Part shown: positions 6,712 to 14,857 of the stretch, one piece after another
Position numbering within the stretch: position 1 is the stretch's first letter
How the letters are laid out: each line of letters begins with the position of its first letter
From: Bacteroidota bacterium
GTDB taxonomy: Bacteria > Bacteroidota > Bacteroidia > Chitinophagales > Chitinophagaceae
DNA length: 55,786 nucleotides
Reading direction: 5' to 3'
Assembly: GCA_018267545.1 (NCBI GenBank)
Contig: JAFDYG010000500.1
Span: forward strand, 1 to 55,786
Notes under the pieces: model-generated
Seen by the model: only the letters and a program-made list of their open reading frames with translations
What the model was told of the DNA's origin: nothing
The model's database searches: none
Position numbers and translations under genes: made by a program

Positions 6712-9700
6712 TTAGAAGATGTAGCGTAGCCCGAACTGCATCTGCCAGCGGCTGGGCAGCTCGGGGCTGCTGATAAAGGTGCTGGTGATGGAAGGGTCGA
6801 AGATGTAGGTAGGGGTAGTCCCTGTATTGGTGACGCTGAGGGGTTGGTAATAGCTGGCTGTCGATGCGTATTTGCGTACGCCCCATTTGCTGTTGATAAG
6901 ATTGCCGAGGTTGACAACGTCGAAGCTGAGCTGGATGGTCTGGAAGCTTTTACCGGTTTTAATTTTTAGGTCCTGAAGGATGCGCATGTCGACCTGGCTA
7001 AACCAGGGCGTTTGTCCCCCATTCTTTTCGGTGTATTGTCCGCGGTGGCTGCTGAGGTATTTATCCTGGGCGATAAAGGCCTTGAAGGCGGCGCGCTGGG
7101 TGGCGGGGCTTTGGCTGTTGCCGTTGGCGTCGGTCAGATTGGAGAAGGTCATCGTATTTATTTCGGCGTCGGTTGGGACATAGAGCAGGTCGTTGATCAG
7201 CGAGCCGTCATTATTGATATCTCCGTTATACGTATAAGAGAAACGGTTGCCGGAGGTCCAGGAGGCAAAGAAGGAGATGGTGGTCCCCCACATCTTGTCT
7301 TCGCCGTAGCTGAAGCGTTTGGTGCCTGCGACGAGGAAGCGGTGCTTATTGCCGTAAAGAGAATTGGAGACGACGGCGGTGTTGGCGTTGCCGACGACCT
7401 GGTTGCGTTCGAAGGCGTCGCTGGAGATTTCGGCGGAGACGGAGCTGGCTTCTTTCGATACCAGGTAGTTATAGCCGAACATGCCGAAGAATCCTTTGGG
7501 GAAGGTTTGCTGGGCTTGAAATGTGGCGTTGAAGCTGTGGCCGAGGTTGGTGTTGGTAAAGACATAGGCGGTGCTCCCGATATTGGCCGGCAGGTATACG
7601 GCACGTTTGTCGCCCGTTCCCGAGCTGAGGGTTCCGGTGGGGGTGCCGAGGCCATAATTTCTGACCATCATAGCATGTACGTCCTTGGTGTAAGCCAGGT
7701 CGATGGTAAATATGGTTCCCCAGGAACTCCTGATGTCGGAGCCGATGTTGCTGCGCCAGACCTGGGGCCATTTGAAGTCGCGGGCCGTTACGCAGTAGAA
7801 GCTGGAATAGGGGTTGCCGATCTGGTTGCCAACCCAAACGAAGGGGAATCGGCCGGTGAAGAGACCGGAACCGCCACGGAGGATAATCGTTTTGTCGCCT
7901 TTTATGTCGTAGTTAAATCCGACTCTTGGGGAGAAGAGAGGCGTCTTTTTGGGAAGGCGGGTATTGTCGATGTCTTTGCCGACGCCATTGGTAACCGGTG
8001 TGCCGTTGGCGTCGAAGAGTTTCAGATTATCATTATTGGGGAGGGTGGGACGGCCTTCGGTATAACCGCCGGCGAAGGAGCCGTCGCCATTGAGCTTGGG
8101 GTCTTTGAAGTGTGAGTTGAAGTATTCGGGCGCGTCGATTCTTAATCCATACGTGAGACGGAAGCGGTTGCTGATCTGCCACTCGTCCTGTACGTAGGCG
8201 CCGATCTGTCCGACGGTAAGATAGTACCAGGTGAACTGGCCGGAGGCGGCGTGATTGCGGGCGTAGGCGACGTCTGCGTCGAGGGGGTATCCTCCGAAAA
8301 CGTAGTTGTGTCCGCCGGGGACGCTGTCCTTGAACATCTGGATATCGGCATTCCAGAAAATGGCTGGGCCGTAGCCGGTCAGGTTGAAGGAGTTGCCGAA
8401 TTTAAAAGATTCGAAGGAGGCGCCGAAGGTCAGGGTATGCTTATTCAGGAAGACGTTGAAGTTATCGGTTACCTGGAAGGCGTCCTGGTTGAGGATGTTG
8501 TTGATGGAGAAGGGCTCCTCACCGGCGATGATGTAGCGTTGGTTGTTCTTGGTGAGGTTAATGACGGGGAAGGGGGCGGAGAAGGGTTCGCGGTGGTCGC
8601 GGAAGCTGGTGTAGACAAGGCGGAGTTTGTTCGCAAATTTACTGTTGAAGTTCGATTTCAATTCCAGGTTGAAGGAGTTTAGCTTGTTGACCATTTTATA
8701 GCCGGAGTTTCTAAACTGCAGAGTATAATAGTCGGGGCCGCGGCGGCCGATGGCGCTGGGGTGGGCTGGTTTGTCGAGGCTGGCGTCGAGTCCATTATAA
8801 ATAAACGTGAGCTTGTGGATCTGGTTGATGTTCCAGTCTAGCTTTGCCAGCCATTTATAGTTTTTTTGCTTGAAGGTGAAGTCCTGGTAGGGACCGGTTT
8901 CGTAATTGAATCGTTGTTTGAGGATGCTGCTGACGGCGATGAGGTCGGATTCGAGGACTCGCGATGTATTGGATTGGCCGATGTTGGAGCCGTTTTGGGC
9001 TACGTAGCTGGTGGCCTGGTCTTCACGCTGTTCGGTCTCGAAGTTGACGAAGTAGAAGAGCTTGTTCTTTTTGATGGCTCCGCCGAGGGAGAAGCCTGTT
9101 TGGAGGTGGCTAAGCGAGGGGATGACGAGCTTGGAACCGGATACTTTCGAGCCGGTGAGGGCGTCGTTTCGATAGAAGCCGAAGACGGTTCCGTAAAATT
9201 TATTGGTCCCCGATTTTGTGACAGTGTTGACGCCGGCGCCTGTGAATCCGGCCTGGGTCACATCATAGGGGGCGAGGTTGACTTGTATCTGGTCGATGGC
9301 GTCAAGGGAGATGGGCTGGGCGTTAGTCTGTCCGCCGGGTGTGGGGGCGTCGAGACCGAAGGGGTTGTTGAAGACGGCGCCGTCGAGGGAGAAGTTGTTG
9401 TATTGTCCGTTTCTGCCGGCGAAGGACATACCATTATAAGTAGGGGAGGCGGAGGGGGTTAGTCTAAGGTAGTCGTCGGCTGAGCGGGCGATGGTAGGCA
9501 GCTCGCGGATGAGGCGGCCGCTGATATTGGTAGAGGCGCCGGTCTTTTTGTTGTCGAAGCCCCGGGCGGTGACGGTGATGCCGGAGAGTTCGGTGATCTT
9601 TTCTGCGAGCGTTATTTCGACGAAGTTGTTTTGTCCGAGCTCGAGGTAGATATTGTCCGGGCCTGAGCTTTCGAGGTTCACGTGGGAGGCGATGACCTGG

Positions 9701-9951
9701 TAGGGGCCGCCTACGCGGAGGTTGGGGACGGTAAATCTACCGTCGGATCTGGCGGCTACGACTATTCTGATGCCGGCATCGGGAAATGAGACGGTTACGC
9801 TGGCGCCGGCGAGGGGTTCTCCTTTGGCGCTTTTGACGAGGCCGGTGAGGGTGGCGGTGGTGACTTGGCTATAGAGTTGATTGACAGTGGATAGAAGCAG
9901 GAGAATGGCGCATAGGAATGCACGTCCTGTCATAGGCATGGTGTTTCTCAT
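6712..9951 (-). CDS. Oar-like TonB-dependent outer-membrane receptor with N-terminal carboxypeptidase-regulatory-like domain
   Basis: This 1079-residue protein has a signal peptide (core FLCAILLLLSTVNQLYSQ), then an Ig-like regulatory domain (GLVKSAKGEPLAGASVTV, residues about 35-115). A plug follows (SFAGRNGQYNNFSLDGAVFNNPFG, split by DAIDQIQVNLAPYDV and TGAGVNTVTKSGTNKFYGT). The long beta barrel ends in aromatic FGLRYIF. These are hallmarks of Oar-type receptors of Bacteroidota and myxobacteria, which import large ligands or support outer-membrane protein traffic. No SusD partner is next to it, so a starch-type system is unlikely. The ligand is unknown. The first ATG (9951) was kept, though MPM and MTG offer shorter starts. 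Confidence 0.9.
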   Translation of the reverse strand: MRNTMPMTGRAFLCAILLLLSTVNQLYSQVTTATLTGLVKSAKGEPLAGASVTVSFPDAGIRIVVAARSDGRFTVPNLRVGGPYQVIASHVNLESSGPDNIYLELGQNNFVEITLAEKITELSGITVTARGFDNKKTGASTNISGRLIRELPTIARSADDYLRLTPSASPTYNGMSFAGRNGQYNNFSLDGAVFNNPFGLDAPTPGGQTNAQPISLDAIDQIQVNLAPYDVTQAGFTGAGVNTVTKSGTNKFYGTVFGFYRNDALTGSKVSGSKLVIPSLSHLQTGFSLGGAIKKNKLFYFVNFETEQREDQATSYVAQNGSNIGQSNTSRVLESDLIAVSSILKQRFNYETGPYQDFTFKQKNYKWLAKLDWNINQIHKLTFIYNGLDASLDKPAHPSAIGRRGPDYYTLQFRNSGYKMVNKLNSFNLELKSNFNSKFANKLRLVYTSFRDHREPFSAPFPVINLTKNNQRYIIAGEEPFSINNILNQDAFQVTDNFNVFLNKHTLTFGASFESFKFGNSFNLTGYGPAIFWNADIQMFKDSVPGGHNYVFGGYPLDADVAYARNHAASGQFTWYYLTVGQIGAYVQDEWQISNRFRLTYGLRIDAPEYFNSHFKDPKLNGDGSFAGGYTEGRPTLPNNDNLKLFDANGTPVTNGVGKDIDNTRLPKKTPLFSPRVGFNYDIKGDKTIILRGGSGLFTGRFPFVWVGNQIGNPYSSFYCVTARDFKWPQVWRSNIGSDIRSSWGTIFTIDLAYTKDVHAMMVRNYGLGTPTGTLSSGTGDKRAVYLPANIGSTAYVFTNTNLGHSFNATFQAQQTFPKGFFGMFGYNYLVSKEASSVSAEISSDAFERNQVVGNANTAVVSNSLYGNKHRFLVAGTKRFSYGEDKMWGTTISFFASWTSGNRFSYTYNGDINNDGSLINDLLYVPTDAEINTMTFSNLTDANGNSQSPATQRAAFKAFIAQDKYLSSHRGQYTEKNGGQTPWFSQVDMRILQDLKIKTGKSFQTIQLSFDVVNLGNLINSKWGVRKYASTASYYQPLSVTNTGTTPTYIFDPSITSTFISSPELPSRWQMQFGLRYIF

Positions 9952-10310
9952 TGCAGATGGTTTGTAGGTTAATGTAGTGTCTTACTAAATATATCGATTT
10001 TATTTTGGATTGGGAGTGGGGGTGGATAAGTTTCGAGGGGGTGGGTTGTGGGGCTGGTGCGGGTTATAAGGGCTGCTCGTGGGTATGCGCTGGGGCGATG
10101 TTTGGCGGCTGGATATTTACGGTGGGTGTGCGTTGGATGTGTAGTGGGTGTGTGCTGGGTGCGCGCATATTGCGCTCAAGTTTCGTGTATTTTCGATTGT
10201 GTGTTTTAGTTAGTATACTTATATTTAAGCTCCTGTTTTACTCCCCTTTATTCTGGCCGTTTGGATAAGGCTTTGGTTTTGGTGATTTTTTAATCTAAAT
10301 CTTATCTTTT
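9952..10310. other. Divergent intergenic region between receptor and Crp/Fnr genes
   Basis: These 359 bp carry no convincing gene. The plus strand is G/T-rich, and the 87-codon frame at 10005-10268 has an implausible Gly/Cys/Trp-rich composition. A perfect inverted repeat GCGCA-TAT-TGCGC lies at 10163-10175 and could be an operator for either gene. TATCTTTT directly precedes ATG 10311 and is one base off the -7 consensus. Confidence 0.4.
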
Positions 10311-10901
10311 ATGGTGGAATTAATTTCTTCGGTTGATGAGTTAATCGCTTATTTAAAGTCAATTTGCGCTTTACCTTTCTCGGATGGGTTGGAGAAGCGG
10401 TTGAGAAAAGTTGTTCGGTGCAAGGCGGTAGCGCGGAATGAGTTTTTGTTAAAAGTAGGGGAGGTGTCCGGGCATATCTATTTTATACAGAAAGGGGTTT
10501 TGCGTTGTTATTACGAAACTAAGAAGGGGGATGTTACTAGTTGGGTTTTAAAAGAGGGGGATATTGTTGTTTCGGTGCAGAGTTTTTACCATCAGAAACC
10601 GAGCATTGAAAATATACAGGCTGTAGAAGAGGCTGTGGTGTTTTACATTTCATATGATGAGCTGGAGGAGTTGTATCGTGAGTTTCCTGAATTTAACTTT
10701 ATAGGTAGGGTCTTGACGATCAAGTATCTTATCTTCTGGAATATGCAATTGTATAATCTTAGAATGCGGGAGGCAAAGGAAAGATTTCAACTGTTAATAG
10801 AAGGAGAAGATTCTGCGTTATTCAATCGGGTTTCTCAACAAATCCTCGCTTCTTATCTGGGTATGACGGAGCACACTTTCTCAAGGATGAAAAAAAGTTG
10901 A
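10311..10901 (+). CDS. Crp/Fnr-family transcriptional regulator
   Basis: The 196-residue protein has a cyclic-nucleotide-binding-like beta roll (residues about 25-120; GEVSGHIYFIQKGVLRCYY, EGDIVVSVQSFYHQKPS) and a short C-terminal winged helix ending in ILASYLGMTEHTFSRMKKS. This compact form is common in Bacteroidota, and its effector ligand is usually unknown. It has no iron-sulfur cysteines. It is 61 bp upstream of the modular lipoprotein gene on the same strand, so co-transcription or control of that locus is plausible. Confidence 0.85.
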   Translation: MVELISSVDELIAYLKSICALPFSDGLEKRLRKVVRCKAVARNEFLLKVGEVSGHIYFIQKGVLRCYYETKKGDVTSWVLKEGDIVVSVQSFYHQKPSIENIQAVEEAVVFYISYDELEELYREFPEFNFIGRVLTIKYLIFWNMQLYNLRMREAKERFQLLIEGEDSALFNRVSQQILASYLGMTEHTFSRMKKS

Positions 10902-10962
10902 CATTAGTCGATTTTTTAGCAGAAAGAGGCTTCTTAATTTGGCTGTACAAAACCTTAGTAAT

Positions 10963-12411
10963 ATGAAAAAAGTAATTTGTGCAGCGATGCTTATCGTTTT
11001 CGTCTATTCCTGCAGGAAAGATGCAGTTGTGAAAGAAGATTCCAGTACTTATTTACATTCGGTGCTTTTGCGGCTTAGGGATAGTTTGGGTACGGGGGAT
11101 TTTGGTCGGTTGGATACCGGGAGGGCGGTGTTGACGGACCCAGGGGGTAGGAGGGTGTATACTTTGCGGATTCCATTTGTGGGGAAGTCGGTGGGGGAGG
11201 ATTTTGTTTTGTTACGGACGGACTCGGTGGGAAATTTATTGAAGGGGCAGGTGGTTCATTTGGAGAGCTCGGGTGTTGAGGGGGCTCGGTTTTCGGGGAG
11301 GATTCGGTTGCAGTCTTTGGGAGGGCGGGTGATTTTGAATTCGGCGGTTGAGGATGGGTTTATCAGTGTGCTGCATGAGAAGGGGAATAGGTTGGTAGAG
11401 ACGAGTGGGGTGAAGGCGGTGACGCTGGAACCGGCGCCGGGTGCGGATTGGTTGCCGGAGGTGTTGGTGGTTGGGTATACGGGGGGAGGGGCTTCGACTT
11501 CGTATATCTCGTTGGATGGGTTGTTGGGGGTGACGAGTGGGGATATTTTGGCGGGAGGGGGTTCTGATTCAGGGGGGAGTGATGAGGGAAGTGAGGGAGG
11601 TGATGGTGGGGGGACAGAAGGTTCTGGTGGGGGGGCGCCGGGCGCGGTTGCGGTGTATAGTCCGGTGGAACCGGTGGTTAGCCAGGGAGGGGGGATGGGA
11701 GGATTGAGGGTGATACAGGGGATTGAGGTGGAGAGGGAGTATGTGTATGATTTGCCGGCTGTGGATGTTCGGAAGTTGTTTAATTGCTTTGATTTGGTGC
11801 CGTCGGAGGGGGCTGTGTATACGGTGCAGCTGTGTGTGGATTTGCCGGTGAATAGTAGTCCGAATATGTCGATGAATTTCTCGGGTGGGGTGAATGCTGG
11901 GCATACGTTTTTGGTAATTTCAAAGTCGGGAGGAGGTGAGAGCGTAACCCAGGCGTTTGGATTTTATCCAGGAGAAGAGCCATCTGCCTGGAACCCATTT
12001 TCTTCATTACCTTCTGCTATTAAAGATAATGGTAATAAGGAGATTAATGCTAGCATAGGTATGTCAATTAACGCAGATCAGTTTGAAGCAATTAAAGCAA
12101 TGTCTATAAATTTAAGTTCTAAGTCATATGAATTAGATAAGTTTAATTGCACTGATTATGCACTGACCGTTTTTAATGCAACAAGGGCTGTCCCAATAAC
12201 GATGGACCCATATATACTTCGCCAAGGCGGCATTACGGTTGGGAATGGGGTGTCATCTGCTCCGGTTACAGTCGTTATAGCTAGCTCACCGCAAAAGCTC
12301 TATGATAAATTAGCTACTATGAAGACAGGAGGAAGCACAGAAGCAGCAAACATTAATTTAGATTTATCTCATAATACCAAAGCTCCGATTAGTCATGGAG
12401 CTTGTAATTAA
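10963..12411 (+). CDS. Modular lipoprotein with C-terminal permuted papain-like (NlpC/LRAT/PPPDE-type) domain, candidate effector
   Basis: From ATG 10963 (482 residues) a lipobox signal peptide ends at VFVYSC. Residues about 20-180 form an unrecognised beta-rich region. A Gly/Ser/Asp/Glu-rich linker follows at about 195-230 (GGSDEGSEGGDGGG). Residues about 300-482 contain GHTFLVISK (H314) and later FNCTDYAL (C396). A histidine preceding an NC-x-x-(F/Y) cysteine is the order seen in circularly permuted papain-like hydrolases such as LRAT, YiiX and PPPDE. The DNA switches from very G-rich to AT-rich near 11930, exactly where this C-terminal domain begins, as in toxins whose tips are swapped. 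A small membrane-anchored gene follows by 8 bp. Catalysis and an effector role are inferred. An upstream TTG at 10939 was rejected. Confidence 0.65.
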   Translation: MKKVICAAMLIVFVYSCRKDAVVKEDSSTYLHSVLLRLRDSLGTGDFGRLDTGRAVLTDPGGRRVYTLRIPFVGKSVGEDFVLLRTDSVGNLLKGQVVHLESSGVEGARFSGRIRLQSLGGRVILNSAVEDGFISVLHEKGNRLVETSGVKAVTLEPAPGADWLPEVLVVGYTGGGASTSYISLDGLLGVTSGDILAGGGSDSGGSDEGSEGGDGGGTEGSGGGAPGAVAVYSPVEPVVSQGGGMGGLRVIQGIEVEREYVYDLPAVDVRKLFNCFDLVPSEGAVYTVQLCVDLPVNSSPNMSMNFSGGVNAGHTFLVISKSGGGESVTQAFGFYPGEEPSAWNPFSSLPSAIKDNGNKEINASIGMSINADQFEAIKAMSINLSSKSYELDKFNCTDYALTVFNATRAVPITMDPYILRQGGITVGNGVSSAPVTVVIASSPQKLYDKLATMKTGGSTEAANINLDLSHNTKAPISHGACN

Positions 12412-12419
12412 TAAAGTTT

Positions 12420-12788
12420 ATGAAACGTACAGTGGTCGTATTTGTGACTATTGTTTCAATAGTTATTATTAATAATGTTCCTCCAATTCGTTGGCTTTAT
12501 GGCAATACTAACTGTCGATTTAGCAATTACAACGGAACATTTACCTATGCTGAATTGCAGTTCAATGGGGATGATTTTGAAACTTGCCAAGAGAAATTTT
12601 TACTTTTTAAAGGAAAGCAAAATGACGATACTGTTTTATATCGCCTCTGCCCTAAGAATATCCTTCACTTCTGGGATTATGGCCAGTACATATTTTCGGA
12701 TAAGTATCGATTGCCGTACAAGTCGTGGGAGGAGATTGATAGAAAAAGAGGTCCGATAACAAATAAATCGGGTTTTCAGGACTTTTAA
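12420..12788 (+). CDS. Small membrane-anchored protein, candidate immunity or partner of the upstream lipoprotein
   Basis: This 122-residue protein has one N-terminal hydrophobic segment (residues about 4-18, TVVVFVTIVSIVIINNV) and an exported domain with three cysteines (NTNCRF, FETCQEK, RLCPKN). I recognise no family. Its ATG is 8 bp after the stop codon of the lipoprotein. It shares the low-G+C composition of that gene's C-terminal third and differs from the surrounding DNA. Envelope-located immunity proteins often have this layout, but no sequence match supports that here. Confidence 0.6.
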   Translation: MKRTVVVFVTIVSIVIINNVPPIRWLYGNTNCRFSNYNGTFTYAELQFNGDDFETCQEKFLLFKGKQNDDTVLYRLCPKNILHFWDYGQYIFSDKYRLPYKSWEEIDRKRGPITNKSGFQDF

Positions 12789-12837
12789 ACGGATGCGTCT
12801 AGCGCTTTACTAAACTAAATTTTATTACCAAAGAATG

Positions 12838-12870
12838 GCTGGCATCTCATGCAGAGGCTAGGGTGCCAGC
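12838..12870 (+). terminator. Weak hairpin after the candidate effector/partner pair
   Basis: The inverted repeat GCTGGCA ... TGCCAGC has a loop of about 19 bases and no clear T-run. It could end the upstream transcript or lie in the leader of the RteC gene. Confidence 0.3.
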
Positions 12871-12887
12871 TATTGCCTTATTCTTTC

Positions 12888-13490
12888 ATGCTTAAAAGAA
12901 AAGTTATGCAGATATCATATTATAAACGAATGAAGGATCGGTTGGACCAAGAGTTGAGGGAAATTGATTCATCTGTTATTAGTGCAAATGAACGATACTA
13001 TAAGTCTGCGGCTTGCATACATGCCTGTCTTTTGGATTTTAGAGAGCGTTTGCTGGAGAACCCTTTTAGGAGTGTTCGGCAAGAAATATACTTTTTTAAA
13101 AGGGTGAAGCCTATTGTTTTGAGCGAGCTGATGTTTCAGGCTTTTAGGAATAGTTATAGAAATAGCCTTAATATAGAAGGTGTGCGAGTGGCTTATTTGC
13201 GGAATGTGATGAAGAAGATTGGAGAGTTTTATGCGGCGAATAGAATGTTCTCTTCTTATATTGCTAATAGACGGACTGATATGGATGAATATTTTTTTGT
13301 TCGTAGCGGGAAACTTCGTCCACGGATAGAGTCTCTTTTTCCTGAAAATGGGCATCCTGTTTTTAAATATTTTGAACCAGAATCTTCGACTTCGTATGAT
13401 TTTTTGCTGGCGATGCTGCTTGCTGCTGCAAGATGTGAAGCATTTGCGCGACGGGAGCTGGCGGATTTGATGCCGAAATTGTTGAACTAG
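12888..13490 (+). CDS. RteC-domain protein
   Basis: The 200-residue product matches the RteC domain: YYKRMKDRLDQELREID, EIYFFKRVKPIVLSELMF, the RTDMDEYFFVR segment and SSTSYDFLLAMLLA near the end. RteC was described as a regulator of excision in the tetracycline-linked Bacteroides conjugative element CTnDOT, but stand-alone RteC-domain genes are widespread in Bacteroidota chromosomes. Starts at 12849, 12888 and 12906 are all in frame; I chose 12888 without strong evidence. The gene is AT-rich like its left neighbours, which suggests a shared acquired origin. No integrase or mobilisation gene is nearby. Confidence 0.75.
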   Translation: MLKRKVMQISYYKRMKDRLDQELREIDSSVISANERYYKSAACIHACLLDFRERLLENPFRSVRQEIYFFKRVKPIVLSELMFQAFRNSYRNSLNIEGVRVAYLRNVMKKIGEFYAANRMFSSYIANRRTDMDEYFFVRSGKLRPRIESLFPENGHPVFKYFEPESSTSYDFLLAMLLAAARCEAFARRELADLMPKLLN

Positions 13491-13516
13491 ATTGCCGGAT
13501 GGGGATTTGTGTTGGG

Positions 13517-14722
13517 TTAGTCTCCTAATGAATCGATTTTTTGGTACATGTCGCGGAAGCATTTCCAGGCGGTTTGGCCGCGGTGACGATCGGGCTGAGT
13601 GTTGGCGGCGGGTTGGGTGGGAGGACGCTGGTTGATGTTGTAGAAGCCGTTTAGGAAGTATTGGGTGGGGGACCAGGTGGTTTCGACGATGCCGTAGAAG
13701 CGGGGTTTCATTTCGAGGGTAGATTCGGCGCGGAAGCGGAGGAGGTCGTCGATTTGGGTGAGGGCGTAGGAGGAGTTGCGCCAAGGGCAGGTAATGACAC
13801 GGAAGCCTTTGATGGCGAAGTAGACGGAGGTTTTGTCGGGACGTTCGTAGTGCCAGTCGCAGATGACGACGTCGGTGGGGATGAGGTCGATGGCGCGATA
13901 GGTGTTGTTGAGGCTGGCTTCCCATTTACCGATGCCGGTGGTTTTGCCGTCGAGGAGGCGGTCGCCCCAGATCCAGAGCTCACGGCCTTTTTGGGAGAGG
14001 TGGTCGTGGAGGGTGCGGACTTCGCCGGCAAAGAGGGCTGCGGGGTCATGGCCGCTGCAGCGGGGGCACTGGCGTTCGCCCAGGTAGAAGACTTCGTCCA
14101 TGCCGCCGTGGAAGGCATCGGCTTCGAAGGCGTCGCAGAGCTCGTCGATGACGGCGAAGAGGACTTCGTGGATTTTGGGGTGAAGGGGGCAGTAGCTGCG
14201 GCAATAAAGGTTGTCGTCATTGGGCCAGACATAGTTGACCGGGTTTTTGACCCAGGGAGTTTCGTCGAATTCGGGATAGACCTGGAGCAATTTACCGATA
14301 TGGTTTTCCCAGCTTTGGTGACCCAGGAGATTGATCTGGGGAATGATTCGAATATGATGTTGGGCGCAGGCCTGGACGATTTTCTTAACTTCGGCATTGG
14401 ACAGGGCAAAGGTGTCGGCGAGCTCGGGATGGGTTTTGAATCGATAGTGATAGTCGACGAGCAGAAAGAGGGTGTTGACTTTGCGTGGGGCCAGCTCTTC
14501 GTGGATGAATCGGACAAAGGAGTCCAGGCCGGAGGGATGGGGGAGGTCGACGCAGAAGCCGCGGACGGGAATGAGCGTGTCGAGCTTGGGGCGAGCGGAT
14601 TGCAGGGATGAAGAGGGGGCGGACTGTTTGGCGGACTTTCCGGCGGGGGATGAGGGCTGGGCGGCTGACCAATAGGGGCAGGAAAGCAGGATGGCAAGGA
14701 CTAACGTCATATAGTGTCTCAT
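13517..14722 (-). CDS. Secreted GH20-like (beta-N-acetylhexosaminidase family) glycosidase
   Basis: From ATG 14722 the protein has 401 residues: a signal peptide (MTLVLAILLSCPYWSAAQ), a Ser/Pro-rich stretch to about residue 45, then a TIM-barrel with RGFCVDLPHPSG, INLLGHQSWEN and FHGGMDEVF. The D209-E210 pair in HGGMDE matches the catalytic Asp-Glu of GH20 enzymes that use substrate-assisted catalysis. It is shorter than typical hexosaminidases and lacks the GH20 N-terminal domain, so substrate and activity are open. An in-frame ATG at 14785 was rejected because it adds 21 residues before the signal peptide. Confidence 0.75.
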   Translation of the reverse strand: MRHYMTLVLAILLSCPYWSAAQPSSPAGKSAKQSAPSSSLQSARPKLDTLIPVRGFCVDLPHPSGLDSFVRFIHEELAPRKVNTLFLLVDYHYRFKTHPELADTFALSNAEVKKIVQACAQHHIRIIPQINLLGHQSWENHIGKLLQVYPEFDETPWVKNPVNYVWPNDDNLYCRSYCPLHPKIHEVLFAVIDELCDAFEADAFHGGMDEVFYLGERQCPRCSGHDPAALFAGEVRTLHDHLSQKGRELWIWGDRLLDGKTTGIGKWEASLNNTYRAIDLIPTDVVICDWHYERPDKTSVYFAIKGFRVITCPWRNSSYALTQIDDLLRFRAESTLEMKPRFYGIVETTWSPTQYFLNGFYNINQRPPTQPAANTQPDRHRGQTAWKCFRDMYQKIDSLGD

Positions 14723-14768
14723 GGACGGCGATTTTACGATGATAGGATGGTGAGTATTCGAATATACA

Positions 14769-14783
14769 GATTTGTCGCAAATC
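14769..14783. promoter_or_regulatory. Inverted repeats in divergent promoter region
   Basis: The perfect repeat GATTTG-TCG-CAAATC lies beside the 10-bp palindrome TATTCGAATA (14755-14764), between the GH20-like gene and the alpha/beta hydrolase gene. Either could be an operator; no regulator is assigned. Confidence 0.35.
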
Positions 14784-14831
14784 ACCCCCTATTTGTCTCA
14801 ACTAGCGGTTTTACGTATTTGAAATCCACCG

Positions 14832-14839
14832 TACTTTTG
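14832..14839 (+). promoter_or_regulatory. -7 box TACTTTTG for the alpha/beta hydrolase gene
   Basis: This exact TAnnTTTG match sits 18 bases before ATG 14858. TTTT at 14809-14812 lies 19 bases upstream, the usual spacing for a Bacteroidota -33 element. Confidence 0.6.
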
Positions 14840-14857
14840 ATTCATTAACTTACATCA

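Noticed and set aside
7012-8115. 367-codon open frame on the plus strand, antisense to the Oar-like receptor
   Set aside because: Composition is Val/Gly/Ala/Glu-rich with no motif. It mirrors the codon bias of the real gene on the other strand.
6712-9951. A SusC/SusD glycan-uptake locus
   Set aside because: No SusD gene is adjacent, and the receptor features are of the Oar-like type.
10005-10268. 87-codon plus-strand frame upstream of the Crp/Fnr gene
   Set aside because: Gly/Trp/Cys-rich with no motif, in a G/T-rich promoter region.
12969-13925. 318-codon minus-strand frame spanning the RteC and GH20-like genes
   Set aside because: Low-complexity His/Arg/Pro translation crossing two real genes on different strands.
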